Assembly: GCA_017745595.1 (NCBI GenBank)
Contig: WMBV01000012.1
Span: forward strand, 1 to 64,000
Source of the DNA: Bordetella petrii
GTDB lineage: Bacteria; Pseudomonadota; Gammaproteobacteria; Burkholderiales; Burkholderiaceae_B
Direction of reading: 5' to 3'
DNA length: 64,000 nt
Made by a program: the position numbers and the translations under genes
The notes under the pieces: model-generated
What the model was told of the DNA's origin: nothing
Database searches by the model: none
Seen by the model: only the letters and a program-made list of their open reading frames with translations
Shown: positions 25,111 through 32,631 of the stretch, piece by piece
Position numbering within the stretch: the stretch's first letter is position 1
Layout of the letters: each line of letters begins with the position of its first letter

Positions 25111-26382
25111 ATGGATACTCCTCAACCCGCGGTGGAGCCGCGCCCATCGCTGGCCTGGCCGCCGGGCGGTGTAACCCGCGTCCCGTTCCAGGTTTTCTCG
25201 GATCCGGACATCTATGCAATGGAGCAGCAGAAGATCTTCCGCGGTCCGGTCTGGCACTACCTGTGTCTGGAGGCAGAGATTCCAAACAAGGGGGACATCC
25301 GCACGACGTGGGTGGGCGACACGCCCATCATCGTGACCCGCGATCATGACGGCCGCGTGCACGCCATGATCAACCGATGTGCGCACAAGGGAGCGCTGGT
25401 CTGCCTGAAGGATCACGACAACCAGCAGTCGCTGACCTGTGTCTACCATGCCTGGAACTACGGCCTGGATGGGCAGCTGAAAAGCGTGGCATTCCGCAAT
25501 GGCGTGCGTGGCAAGGGCGGCATGCCGGAAGACTTCGATCCCGGTTGCCACAGGCTGGAGCGGCTGCGCATCGAGCGTTTCGGCGGCATCGTCTTCGGCA
25601 CCCATTCCGACCAGACCGAGCCGCTGCAGCAGTTCCTGGGCGAAAAGATCTCCGCCTTTCTGGCCCGCAACATGAGCAAGCCGCTCAAGGTGCTGGGCAA
25701 GCACAGCCAGGTCATTCACAACAATTGGAAGCTGTACGCGGAAAATGTGCGTGATTCTTACCACGCTACGCTGCTGCACACCTTCTACACCACCTTTCGC
25801 GTGAACCGCCTGGACATGGACGGCGGGATCATCCTGTCGGACAAGAAGTGGCATCACATCAGCTATTCCAAGCGCGCCACGTTGGCACCGGCCGCCGAAT
25901 ACCAGGAATCCAAAGTCCATTCGGCGCAATACGATTCCGAGCTGGCCGGGCCGGCGCTACTGGAAGCCTGGAACGCGTATGAAGACAACATTACCCATAG
26001 CATCCAGACTGTCTTTCCGACGCTAGTGATTCAGCTGACGCTGAACTCGCTGGCGGTGCGTTTCTTCGTGCCACGCGGCGTCGACAAGACAGAGCTGTTC
26101 TGGATATTCCTGGGGCACGAGGACGACACACCCGAGCAGGAAAAAATGCGCATCATGCAGGCCAACCTGACAGGCGCCGCCGGCTTGGTCGCGCTCGAAG
26201 ACGGCTGCATCAATTCCTTCGTGCAGCGCGGTACGCACGGCAGTCCGGATCGCGCGGCCTTCATCGAAATGGGCGGGCGTGTCGCCGAATCCAACGAATC
26301 GTCCCGAGCTACCGAGGCCGCCGTGCGCGGGTTCTGGCACGGGTACCGCGAGATCATGGGTTTCGGGGAGGCCGCGCAATGA
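25111..26382 (+). CDS. Rieske non-haem iron oxygenase, large (alpha) subunit
   Basis: The 423-residue terminal-oxygenase subunit has a Rieske [2Fe-2S] site formed by C-A-H (Cys90, His92) and C-V-Y-H (Cys110, His113). The mononuclear iron site lies in NNWKLYAENVRDSYHATLLH (Asp about 215, His about 218, His about 223). Overall it resembles the anthranilate dioxygenase (AndAc) and salicylate 5-hydroxylase (NagG) group. I chose the ATG giving MDTPQPAVEP because GGAGAC lies 8 bases upstream; a longer in-frame start would run into the operator region. The stop overlaps the small-subunit start. No ferredoxin or reductase gene accompanies it in this window. Substrate probably an aromatic acid, by inference. 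Confidence 0.88.
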   Translation: MDTPQPAVEPRPSLAWPPGGVTRVPFQVFSDPDIYAMEQQKIFRGPVWHYLCLEAEIPNKGDIRTTWVGDTPIIVTRDHDGRVHAMINRCAHKGALVCLKDHDNQQSLTCVYHAWNYGLDGQLKSVAFRNGVRGKGGMPEDFDPGCHRLERLRIERFGGIVFGTHSDQTEPLQQFLGEKISAFLARNMSKPLKVLGKHSQVIHNNWKLYAENVRDSYHATLLHTFYTTFRVNRLDMDGGIILSDKKWHHISYSKRATLAPAAEYQESKVHSAQYDSELAGPALLEAWNAYEDNITHSIQTVFPTLVIQLTLNSLAVRFFVPRGVDKTELFWIFLGHEDDTPEQEKMRIMQANLTGAAGLVALEDGCINSFVQRGTHGSPDRAAFIEMGGRVAESNESSRATEAAVRGFWHGYREIMGFGEAAQ

Positions 26383-26882
26383 CGATCACGGCACCAGAAA
26401 AAACCATCGCGCCCAGCCTAGTGTCGCACGCCGATGTGGCCGAACTCCTTACCCGCTATGCCGACGCGCTCGACGATGGGCGCGTCGACGACTGGCCGGA
26501 TTTCTTCGTCGAAGACGGCATTTACCAAATCACTACGCGTGAAAACGAAGCGGCGCTTTATCCGGTCGGCATCGTCTACTGCGAAGGGCGGGGCATGCTG
26601 CTGGACCGGGTCAAGGCGTTGAAGATCGCCAATATTTTCGAAAGCCATGTGTATTGCCATATCAATGGGCAGCCGACCATCCTCAAGCAGGCCAATGGAT
26701 CGGTGACCGTGCGTACGAATTTCGTCGTGTACCGCACTATGTACGATGGCCGGGCCGAGCTCTTTGCCACCGGAAAATACCTGGACGTCCTTCGTCGCGA
26801 CGACGCCGGACTTCGCTTCGAAGAAAGGCGGGCCGTGGTGGATTCGCGAAGGATCGATACGCTCCTGGTATTTCCCATCTAG
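26379..26882 (+). CDS. Rieske oxygenase, small (beta) subunit
   Basis: The 167-residue protein of the ring-hydroxylating dioxygenase beta-subunit family (NTF2-like fold) has an N-terminal helix plus DWPDFFVEDGIYQITTREN (about 35-55), closely like salicylate 5-hydroxylase and anthranilate dioxygenase small subunits. The C-terminal RRAVVDSRRIDTLLVFPI also fits. It overlaps the alpha-subunit stop by ATGA, as expected for an equimolar complex. It has no cofactor and serves a structural role in the alpha3beta3 assembly. Confidence 0.87.
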   Translation: MTITAPEKTIAPSLVSHADVAELLTRYADALDDGRVDDWPDFFVEDGIYQITTRENEAALYPVGIVYCEGRGMLLDRVKALKIANIFESHVYCHINGQPTILKQANGSVTVRTNFVVYRTMYDGRAELFATGKYLDVLRRDDAGLRFEERRAVVDSRRIDTLLVFPI

Positions 26883-26945
26883 CCGGGCGCCTGCCCGGCA
26901 ATACAACGACATAACAGGATCGAAACAGGTCCGGAGGAGAGAGTC

Positions 26946-27920
26946 ATGAACAAGATCATCTGCCGGCTTGCGGCAGCGGCCGCCTGTGCGCTGTCGGTAG
27001 CCTGCCTTCCCACCGCCCGGGCGGCCGACTGGCCCACCAAGCCAATACGCATCATTGTTCCGTACGCGCCCGGAGGCATTGCCGACATCCTCGCGCGCAT
27101 GATCAGTCCGCTGCTGCAGGACGGATTGGGGCAATCCGTCATCGTGGAAAACAAGACCGGCGCCAGTGGCAGCCTCGGCACCGAGTACGTGGCCCGCGCC
27201 GATCCGGATGGCTACACGCTGCTGCTGGGACTGGCCGCGCCGCAAACACTGAACCAGCACATCTACAAGGTCAACTATGACGGAGTCAAGGACTTCGCGC
27301 CTATTACATTGCTGAACACCAATCCGATGGTGTTGATGGCCAACCCCTCTCTGCCGGTGCATACGGTGCAAGACCTGATCGCACTGGCCAAAGAGCAGCC
27401 CGGCCAGATTTTTTTCTCGGACGCGGGCGGGCTCACGCGATTCAGCGGCGAAATTTTTAAATACATGACGGGGGCGAAGATTACCCATGTCAGTTACCGG
27501 GGCGGTGCGCCGGCCGTCATGGCCGCTGCCGCGGGAGAGGTGCAGATTACCTTTGCCAACTACTCGGATGCGCTGACATGGATGAAGTCCGGCAAGCTGC
27601 GCCCGATCGCACTGACGAACGGGCAGCGTTTTCCTCAATCGCCGGAGATTCCCACGATCGCCGAATCGGGAGTGCCGGGTTTCGACGTGCAGGGCTGGAG
27701 CGCGCTGCTTGCGCCGGCAGGTACGCCGCCGGCCATCATCGACAAGATCTACCAGGTCCTGGCGGTCGCCCTGAAGGATCCGGCGCTGAGAGAAAAGATG
27801 ATGAGCATTGGGGCGGAGCCGGGCGGCAGCACCCCCGCGGAATTCACGGCATTCGTCGAAAGTGAATCCGAGAAATGGCGTTCCTTCGTTCAGCGCACCG
27901 GCATCCAGGTTGACCAATGA
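26946..27920 (+). CDS. Bug/TctC-type periplasmic receptor
   Basis: The 324-residue protein has a signal peptide (MNKIICRLAAAAACALSVAC, cleavage near ARA-AD) and the family segments WPTKPIRIIVPYAPGGIAD and VVENKTGASGSLGTE. It lies inside the Rieske oxygenase operon, 63 bases after the small-subunit gene with an AGGAGAGAG ribosome site, and overlaps the sulfurtransferase start by ATGA. It probably captures the oxygenase substrate, though no TctAB partner is adjacent. Its embedding between catabolic enzymes makes this the best guide to the acid nature of the substrate. Confidence 0.9.
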   Translation: MNKIICRLAAAAACALSVACLPTARAADWPTKPIRIIVPYAPGGIADILARMISPLLQDGLGQSVIVENKTGASGSLGTEYVARADPDGYTLLLGLAAPQTLNQHIYKVNYDGVKDFAPITLLNTNPMVLMANPSLPVHTVQDLIALAKEQPGQIFFSDAGGLTRFSGEIFKYMTGAKITHVSYRGGAPAVMAAAAGEVQITFANYSDALTWMKSGKLRPIALTNGQRFPQSPEIPTIAESGVPGFDVQGWSALLAPAGTPPAIIDKIYQVLAVALKDPALREKMMSIGAEPGGSTPAEFTAFVESESEKWRSFVQRTGIQVDQ

Positions 27921-28771
27921 ATGCGCAACCGATACCGGACGTCGTCGACGCCGGCTGGCTGTCCGATAGGTTGGGCGCGCCGGGGCTACGCATCGTCGAT
28001 GCCTCCTGGTCGATGGCGGCTTCCGTGCCGTCCGCGCGGGACGCGTACGGCCAGGCTCATATTCCAGATGCCGTGTTCCTGGACCTGGATGCTGTCGCCG
28101 ATCCCGCCAGCGGCTTGCCGCACACATTGGCGCCGGCATCGCACTTCGGCGCCGTGATCGGCGCCTTGGGAATCGGCAGGGACGATGCCGTGGTGGTGTA
28201 CGACCGCAGCGGCATGCATACGTCGCCGCGGGCGTGGTGGCTGTTCAAGGCCTACGGCCATGAGCGCGTGGCGGTGCTCGACGGCGGCCTGCCGAAATGG
28301 CTGGCCACAGGCGGTCAGGTCGAAAGCGGCCAGGTCGAACTGCCGGCGCGCCGCTACGCGGCGGACGAGCCGTGGCCGCATGCGTGCACGCGGGCCGAGG
28401 TCCTCGCGGCCAGCCGGAAGGGCATGCAGATCGTGGACGCGCGCAGCCAGGGACGGTATCGGGGGGATGAGCCCGAGCCTCGACCAGGGCTGCGTAGCGG
28501 CCATATTCCCGGCAGCCGCAATCTGCCTTACGCCAAGCTGCTCGACAGCGTCGATGGGACGCTATTGGACGCTTCGCGGCTGAAGGAAGTTTTTGGTCTG
28601 GCCGGAGTGGATCCAACCCGGCCGGTCATCTGCACTTGCGGCTCGGGCGTGACGGCGTGCGTCATCCGGCTCGCGCTGGCGCGATTGGGCGCCGAATCGG
28701 CAAGCGTCTACGACGGGTCGTGGACGGAGTGGGGTTCGACGCCGGGCATGCCAGTCGCCGTCGGTGCCTAG
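27917..28771 (+). CDS. Sulfurtransferase, 3-mercaptopyruvate (SseA) type
   Basis: The 284-residue protein has two rhodanese domains. The first is inactive, as usual. The second carries the catalytic loop CGSGVT (Cys about 241), the signature of 3-mercaptopyruvate sulfurtransferases rather than thiosulfate rhodaneses (CRxGxR). RDAYGQAHIPDAVFLDLD and RSGHIPGSRNLPY are domain landmarks. It is translationally coupled to the Bug receptor gene. With the persulfide dioxygenase-like gene at the other side of the regulator, it implies that a sulfur atom is handled in this pathway. It may instead be a generic detoxification gene caught in the operon. Confidence 0.87.
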   Translation: MNAQPIPDVVDAGWLSDRLGAPGLRIVDASWSMAASVPSARDAYGQAHIPDAVFLDLDAVADPASGLPHTLAPASHFGAVIGALGIGRDDAVVVYDRSGMHTSPRAWWLFKAYGHERVAVLDGGLPKWLATGGQVESGQVELPARRYAADEPWPHACTRAEVLAASRKGMQIVDARSQGRYRGDEPEPRPGLRSGHIPGSRNLPYAKLLDSVDGTLLDASRLKEVFGLAGVDPTRPVICTCGSGVTACVIRLALARLGAESASVYDGSWTEWGSTPGMPVAVGA

Positions 28772-28791
28772 GCTGGGTACCTGCCCACTGT

Positions 28792-28800
28792 GGGGGGGGG
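28792..28800 (+). repeat. Nine-G homopolymer between sulfurtransferase and NIPSNAP genes
   Basis: A run of nine G lies 57 bases before the NIPSNAP start. Homopolymeric G/C tracts cause phase variation in Bordetella (for example at fimbrial promoters). Here the tract is in a short intercistronic gap, so length change could alter an internal promoter or leader. No function is shown. Confidence 0.7.
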
Positions 28801-28856
28801 CCGTGACGCAAAGGCGTAAATGCCCGGAAGGTTTTTTCTACAAGAAAGGAATCCAG

Positions 28857-29177
28857 ATGATCTATGAACTGAAGAAGTACACCGCCAACCCAGGCAAGGC
28901 CGAGGCCTTGCGAGAGCGCTTTGCGGCTTGCACCATGCCGATATTCAAGCGGCTGGGCATCGAAGTCGTTCACTGCTGGACTGAGCCGGGCGCCCCGAAT
29001 GACTTTTACTACGTAACGCGCTTTCCGTCGGCCGAGGCGCGTGACGCCGCATTGAAGGCATTCGGCGCCGATCCTGAATGGAAAGCCGCCAAAGCAGCCA
29101 GCGAGACGGATGGCCCGCTGCTGGGCAGCCAAACCACGGTAGCGCTTGTTCCGACGGAGTTTTCGCCCAATGACTGA
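28857..29177 (+). CDS. NIPSNAP family protein (ferredoxin-like alpha/beta barrel)
   Basis: The 106-residue protein begins MIYELKKYTANPGKAEALRERF and contains the WxEPGxPNDFYYVTRF segment typical of NIPSNAP proteins. These small dimeric proteins are frequent in catabolic operons, sometimes acting as isomerases or mono-oxygenase-like enzymes, but mostly unassigned. AGAAAGGAA lies just before the ATG. An alternative GTG 93 bases upstream would read through the nine-G tract and is less likely. The stop overlaps the start of the alpha/beta hydrolase gene. Confidence 0.8.
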   Translation: MIYELKKYTANPGKAEALRERFAACTMPIFKRLGIEVVHCWTEPGAPNDFYYVTRFPSAEARDAALKAFGADPEWKAAKAASETDGPLLGSQTTVALVPTEFSPND

Positions 29178-29994
29178 ACCGGGTTCTTCCATGGGCGATG
29201 TCCATGCGGTAACAGTGGCCGATGAGGTATTTACCGTCGAGGATAGCGGCCCGGCCTCCGGGCCCTGTGTCCTGTTCAGCCATTCCATCATGACGACGCA
29301 CGCCATGTGGCGGCGGCAGGTTGAACTGCTGGCTCAAGCCGGCTACCGCGTCGTCGCGTACGATGCGCGCGGACACGGGGGTAGCGTGGTTTCCCCCGCA
29401 CCGTATCGCATGCGGCAATTGGCCGACGACGCCATCGGGCTGCTCGATGCGCTGGGTATCGGGCGCGCGCATTTCGTCGGTTTGTCCCTGGGGGGAATGA
29501 TCGCGTTCGACCTGGCGGCACGTTATCGGAAACGCCTGTTGAGTGCCGTTATTTGCGATGCGCGCGCGGATAGTCCCGAATCTTTTGCGCGGCCCTGGGA
29601 CGAGCGCATCGAACTGGCGCGCGAACAAGGCATGAAGTCACTGGCATCCCCGACGATCGCGCGGTGGTTCGGTGCCGGGTTTCGCGAAACGCAAGAGGCT
29701 CGCGCCATTCACCGGATGATCTGCGAAGCGCCGGTCGAGGGCTTTGTCGGTACCGCCCGCGCCTTGCAGGATTTTGATTTTCGCCCCGGGTTGGCGGATA
29801 TCGATCTGCCTGTAACGCTGATCTGCGGCGACCGCGACGGCGTGTTGCCGGACGAAATGGCGGCATTGGCGCGCCGGATTCCGGGCGCGGTACTGGAGAT
29901 GATCGCCGGCGCGGGCCACCTGCCGAATCTCGAAAACCCCGTTCACTTCGATGCGGCGTTGATGCGCCATTTTGAGCGAGTAACGGCCAGATAA
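29170..29994 (+). CDS. Alpha/beta hydrolase, 3-oxoadipate enol-lactonase (PcaD)-like
   Basis: The 274-residue hydrolase has the nucleophile elbow GLSLGG (Ser106), an acid in CGDRDGVLP (Asp about 223) and histidine in GAGHLPN (His250), a complete Ser-Asp-His triad. The pattern DARGHGGS and spacing resemble PcaD enol-lactonases and meta-cleavage-type hydrolases. Its start overlaps the NIPSNAP stop by 8 bases. In a Rieske-led operon it may open a lactone or hydrolyse a ring-cleavage product or thioester, but no ring-cleavage dioxygenase is present here. Confidence 0.83.
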   Translation: MTEPGSSMGDVHAVTVADEVFTVEDSGPASGPCVLFSHSIMTTHAMWRRQVELLAQAGYRVVAYDARGHGGSVVSPAPYRMRQLADDAIGLLDALGIGRAHFVGLSLGGMIAFDLAARYRKRLLSAVICDARADSPESFARPWDERIELAREQGMKSLASPTIARWFGAGFRETQEARAIHRMICEAPVEGFVGTARALQDFDFRPGLADIDLPVTLICGDRDGVLPDEMAALARRIPGAVLEMIAGAGHLPNLENPVHFDAALMRHFERVTAR

Positions 29995-30007
29995 AGGAGG
30001 ACATGCC

Positions 30008-30427
30008 GTGGTAGAGGTAACCGAGCAATATGTCAGGCAGCTCTTTGGGCGGCTCGAGCGTGGCGATAGCGAGGCCTTTTTCGAGCATGTCGCCGACGAC
30101 GTCGATTGGACTGTGATGGGCACGCATCCGTTGGCCGGGCATTACCGCGGCAAAGCGGATTTCATCGCGGGTACGTTCGCCAGGCTGGCGCCGCTGCTGC
30201 CAGGCGGCGTGCAGTTGCGAGTGCGGCATCTGCAGGTCGCGGCTACCCAGGCAACGGTTGAACTGCAATCGATGGCCACCGCCAAGAATGGCATGCGGTT
30301 CGACAACCATTATTGCTGGGTCGTGCAATTCGATAAGAACCGTATCGTCAAGGTACGGGCCTATCTGGACTCCGCCATGCTGGCCCAATTGTTCGCGGGT
30401 GCCGCCGACCAGGGGGTGACGCGATAG
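30008..30427 (+). CDS. SnoaL-like (NTF2-fold) protein
   Basis: The 139-residue protein of the SnoaL/ketosteroid-isomerase-like fold has YVRQLFGRLERGDSEAFFEH then VDWTVMGTHPLAGHYRGK, the usual pocket-forming helices and strand. The start is GTG, because the ATG 5 bases earlier runs into a stop after two codons and AAAGGAGGA is well placed for the GTG. It is the last gene of the Rieske-led operon. It may be an isomerase or hydratase for a pathway intermediate; function unknown. Confidence 0.78.
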   Translation: MVEVTEQYVRQLFGRLERGDSEAFFEHVADDVDWTVMGTHPLAGHYRGKADFIAGTFARLAPLLPGGVQLRVRHLQVAATQATVELQSMATAKNGMRFDNHYCWVVQFDKNRIVKVRAYLDSAMLAQLFAGAADQGVTR

Positions 30428-30446
30428 GGTGCCGGCGCACGGGCGT

Positions 30447-30515
30447 TTAACAATCGAGCACCAGTTTCGCGCTGCGCGAGCGCGAGCAGTATGATTCGAT
30501 CGTTGCCTGCCCGTT
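30447..30515 (-). pseudogene. Relic of a phthalate-dioxygenase-reductase-type gene (C-terminal tail only)
   Basis: Directly downstream of the Rieske oxygenase gene, in a different frame, the minus strand reads NGQATIESY-CSRSRSAKLVLDC followed by TAA. The ending CSRxxSxxLVLD is the characteristic C-terminus of VanB/phthalate dioxygenase reductases, carrying the last cysteine of the plant-type [2Fe-2S] domain. In VanAB-like systems the reductase gene follows the oxygenase gene just as here. Only about 22 codons remain, so the reductase appears to have been deleted. I recognise the tail from family knowledge; a search would settle it. Confidence 0.6.
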
Positions 30516-30523
30516 CGCCCGGC

Positions 30524-31846
30524 TTAGAACTCGCCCAGCGGGTGACCGAAGCGCTCGCGCATGACATCGTCGAACGCCAGCGATGCGTCCGCCACGATGC
30601 CGCCGGCCCGCACGCGATAGCTGTCCGCGGACTCCAGGCCGGGCGGGGCGGCGCCCGTCGCCAGCCCCTTGGCGGATTCCAGCATCAGGCGGCGGAACTG
30701 CACCACGCCGATATCGGTAGGGCCTAGCAGTTCGCGCGTGCGGTCCGCGATGCGGCCCTGGCTGTCCTGGATCGCGGCGTCCTGTTCGGATACGCCGACG
30801 ATGCCGGTGAAGTTCTCGGCCTTCTGCATCTGCCGGTCTATCAGATAATCGTTGGACCGGTTGCGCAGCGGCATCCATTGGCCGTCCATGGCCGGGTAGA
30901 CAGCCCCGCCGCCCCGATAGCCCTGGACTTCTTCTTCCGTCAGGGGCCGCAGCGGGTTCCACGAATACACGTAGACCCAGCACGACTCGTCGTCGATGGG
31001 GATCCAGGTCTGGCCGTGGTAAGTCTGGCCCGGTGTGGCGCTGGGCGTGTAGCCATGCGAGGGCATCAGGTACTGGGCGATGCGCCAGTATGCTTGCCCG
31101 GCCGATGCCCGGCGGGACGCGCCCAGCACCAGTCCGCTTGCGTGCTTCCTGATTTCATAGCGCGGCCGCGCGTCGTCGCGCATCCATTGCACATGGTCGG
31201 GCCCCATGGTTTGCGCGGAATATCCGCGCGTGGCGCGCGCGGCTCGCTCGGCCAGCTGATCGTCGGAATGGGCAAGCGGCTGGTGCAGGAACGAGAAATG
31301 CGCGGTATCGACGCCGCCTTCCGCCGCCTGGGCCCAATTGCATTCCTGGTACTTCTTGGATACGTACCGATGGCTGGCAGGCACCAGGGCGAACTCCATG
31401 TCCGGCAACGGGGGCGGGAAATCTTCGTCGCCCATGTAGGCCCAGATATAGCCGCCCCATTCCTGTGCCGGGTAGGCCTTGATGCGGGCCTTTTCGCACA
31501 TTCGCGGCACGGAAGCGGGGTCCAGGGTGGGCATTTCCAGGCATTCGCCCATGACGCTGAACTTCCAGCCGTGGAACGCGCATCGTATGCCGCCTTGCTC
31601 GTTGCGGCCGAAAAAAAGGTTCGCTCCCCGGTGCGGGCAGCGCGGTTCGATCACGCCAACCTTGCCTTCGCTGTCCCGGAAGACGAGCAGTTCCTCGCTC
31701 AGTATCTTGATGCGCACGGGCGCGCTGTTGGGCTCGGGCACTTCTTGCGCCAGCGCAACCGGCAGCCAGTAGCTGCGGAACAGCTTCCCCATCAGCGTAT
31801 CCGGACCGGTGCGGGTCAGTATCTCGTTGTCCGCCCTGCTTAACAT
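30524..31846 (-). CDS. Rieske non-haem iron oxygenase, phthalate 4,5-dioxygenase type
   Basis: The 440-residue alpha-only oxygenase has a Rieske site C-P-H (Cys70, His72) and C-A-F-H (Cys89, His92). The iron ligands lie in CNWAQAAEGGVDTAHFSFLH (Asp180, His183, His188). The layout matches phthalate 4,5-dioxygenase and 3-chlorobenzoate dioxygenase oxygenase components, which work with a single reductase. That reductase gene is missing here except for a short tail just downstream. I chose the ATG preceded by AGGAGG; it overlaps the aldolase stop by 7 bases. It is the last intact gene of the Bug-SDR-BKACE-aldolase operon. Confidence 0.88.
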   Translation of the reverse strand: MLSRADNEILTRTGPDTLMGKLFRSYWLPVALAQEVPEPNSAPVRIKILSEELLVFRDSEGKVGVIEPRCPHRGANLFFGRNEQGGIRCAFHGWKFSVMGECLEMPTLDPASVPRMCEKARIKAYPAQEWGGYIWAYMGDEDFPPPLPDMEFALVPASHRYVSKKYQECNWAQAAEGGVDTAHFSFLHQPLAHSDDQLAERAARATRGYSAQTMGPDHVQWMRDDARPRYEIRKHASGLVLGASRRASAGQAYWRIAQYLMPSHGYTPSATPGQTYHGQTWIPIDDESCWVYVYSWNPLRPLTEEEVQGYRGGGAVYPAMDGQWMPLRNRSNDYLIDRQMQKAENFTGIVGVSEQDAAIQDSQGRIADRTRELLGPTDIGVVQFRRLMLESAKGLATGAAPPGLESADSYRVRAGGIVADASLAFDDVMRERFGHPLGEF

Positions 31847-32616
31847 GCTTCCTCCTGCGATGCGTTGTGTTGAACCCAGCGGGTGGCCAGCGCGTCGGCC
31901 GCCTTGGTCAGCAGCCCCAGGTCCGACCCCAGGCATACCATGGTGGCCCCGGCGTCCAGGTACCCCTGCGCCTGAGGCTCGGCGGCCAGGATGCCGGCGG
32001 CCTTGCCGGTGGCGCGGATGCGGCGCACGCCATCCAGGCAGGCCTGCGCGACGGCGGGATGGGTGGGCTGGGCAAGATGCCCCAGGTCGGTGGCCAGGTC
32101 GACGGGGCCGATGAACAGGCCATCGACGCCGTCCACGCCCGCGATAGCCTCGATGTTGGCCAGGCCTTCCGCGCTCTCGATCTGCAGCAGCAGGCAGATA
32201 TCGTCGGCCGCTCGCACGTAATAGCCGGCATCGCGGCCGAAGCGAGTGGCCCGCACACTGCCGCCCACGCCGCGGATGCCGCGCGGCGGATAATGCACGG
32301 CCCTGGCCGCCTGGGCCGCTTCATCCGCATTGCGTACGTTCGGCACCATGACCGTGTCGATACCCATGTCCAGGACGGGCTTGAACGCAACCGGATCCAG
32401 TCCGGGCATGCGCACCAGGCAGGAGGTGCGCGAAGGGGCAAGCGCCAGCACCTGCGAATAAAGAATCGGCAACGCCGTCGGCGTGTGTTCGGCATCGAAC
32501 ATCAGGAAATCGAAGCCGCTCGGCGCCAGGGCATCGGCCGTCTGCGCCGTCAAGGACATGGCAAACAGGCCGAACTGCGCCTGGCCGCGCCGCAACTTTT
32601 CTTTGAAGAGGTTCAT
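31840..32616 (-). CDS. HpcH/HpaI family class II aldolase
   Basis: The 258-residue TIM-barrel aldolase resembles 2,4-dihydroxyhept-2-enedioate aldolase (HpaI). Metal and substrate motifs include FDFLMFDAEHTP (about 35-46), LLQIESAEGLANI and VDGLFIGPVDLATDLG (about 160-180). These enzymes split 2-keto-4-hydroxy acids into pyruvate (or a keto acid) and an aldehyde. The gene lies 15 bases after the BKACE gene and overlaps the Rieske oxygenase start, so it is part of one translation-coupled unit. The actual aldol is unknown. Confidence 0.87.
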   Translation of the reverse strand: MNLFKEKLRRGQAQFGLFAMSLTAQTADALAPSGFDFLMFDAEHTPTALPILYSQVLALAPSRTSCLVRMPGLDPVAFKPVLDMGIDTVMVPNVRNADEAAQAARAVHYPPRGIRGVGGSVRATRFGRDAGYYVRAADDICLLLQIESAEGLANIEAIAGVDGVDGLFIGPVDLATDLGHLAQPTHPAVAQACLDGVRRIRATGKAAGILAAEPQAQGYLDAGATMVCLGSDLGLLTKAADALATRWVQHNASQEEAC

Positions 32617-32631
32617 CGTAGGCCCTTGTCG

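Noticed and set aside
29170-30427. Ring-cleavage dioxygenase expected after the Rieske oxygenase
   Set aside because: Neither the alpha/beta hydrolase nor the SnoaL-like protein has ring-cleavage dioxygenase metal motifs; the step must be encoded elsewhere or not be needed.
30468-30484. CGCGCT/AGCGCG hairpin between convergent genes as a terminator
   Set aside because: No T-run, and the bases are explained as codons of the reductase relic (SRSRSA).
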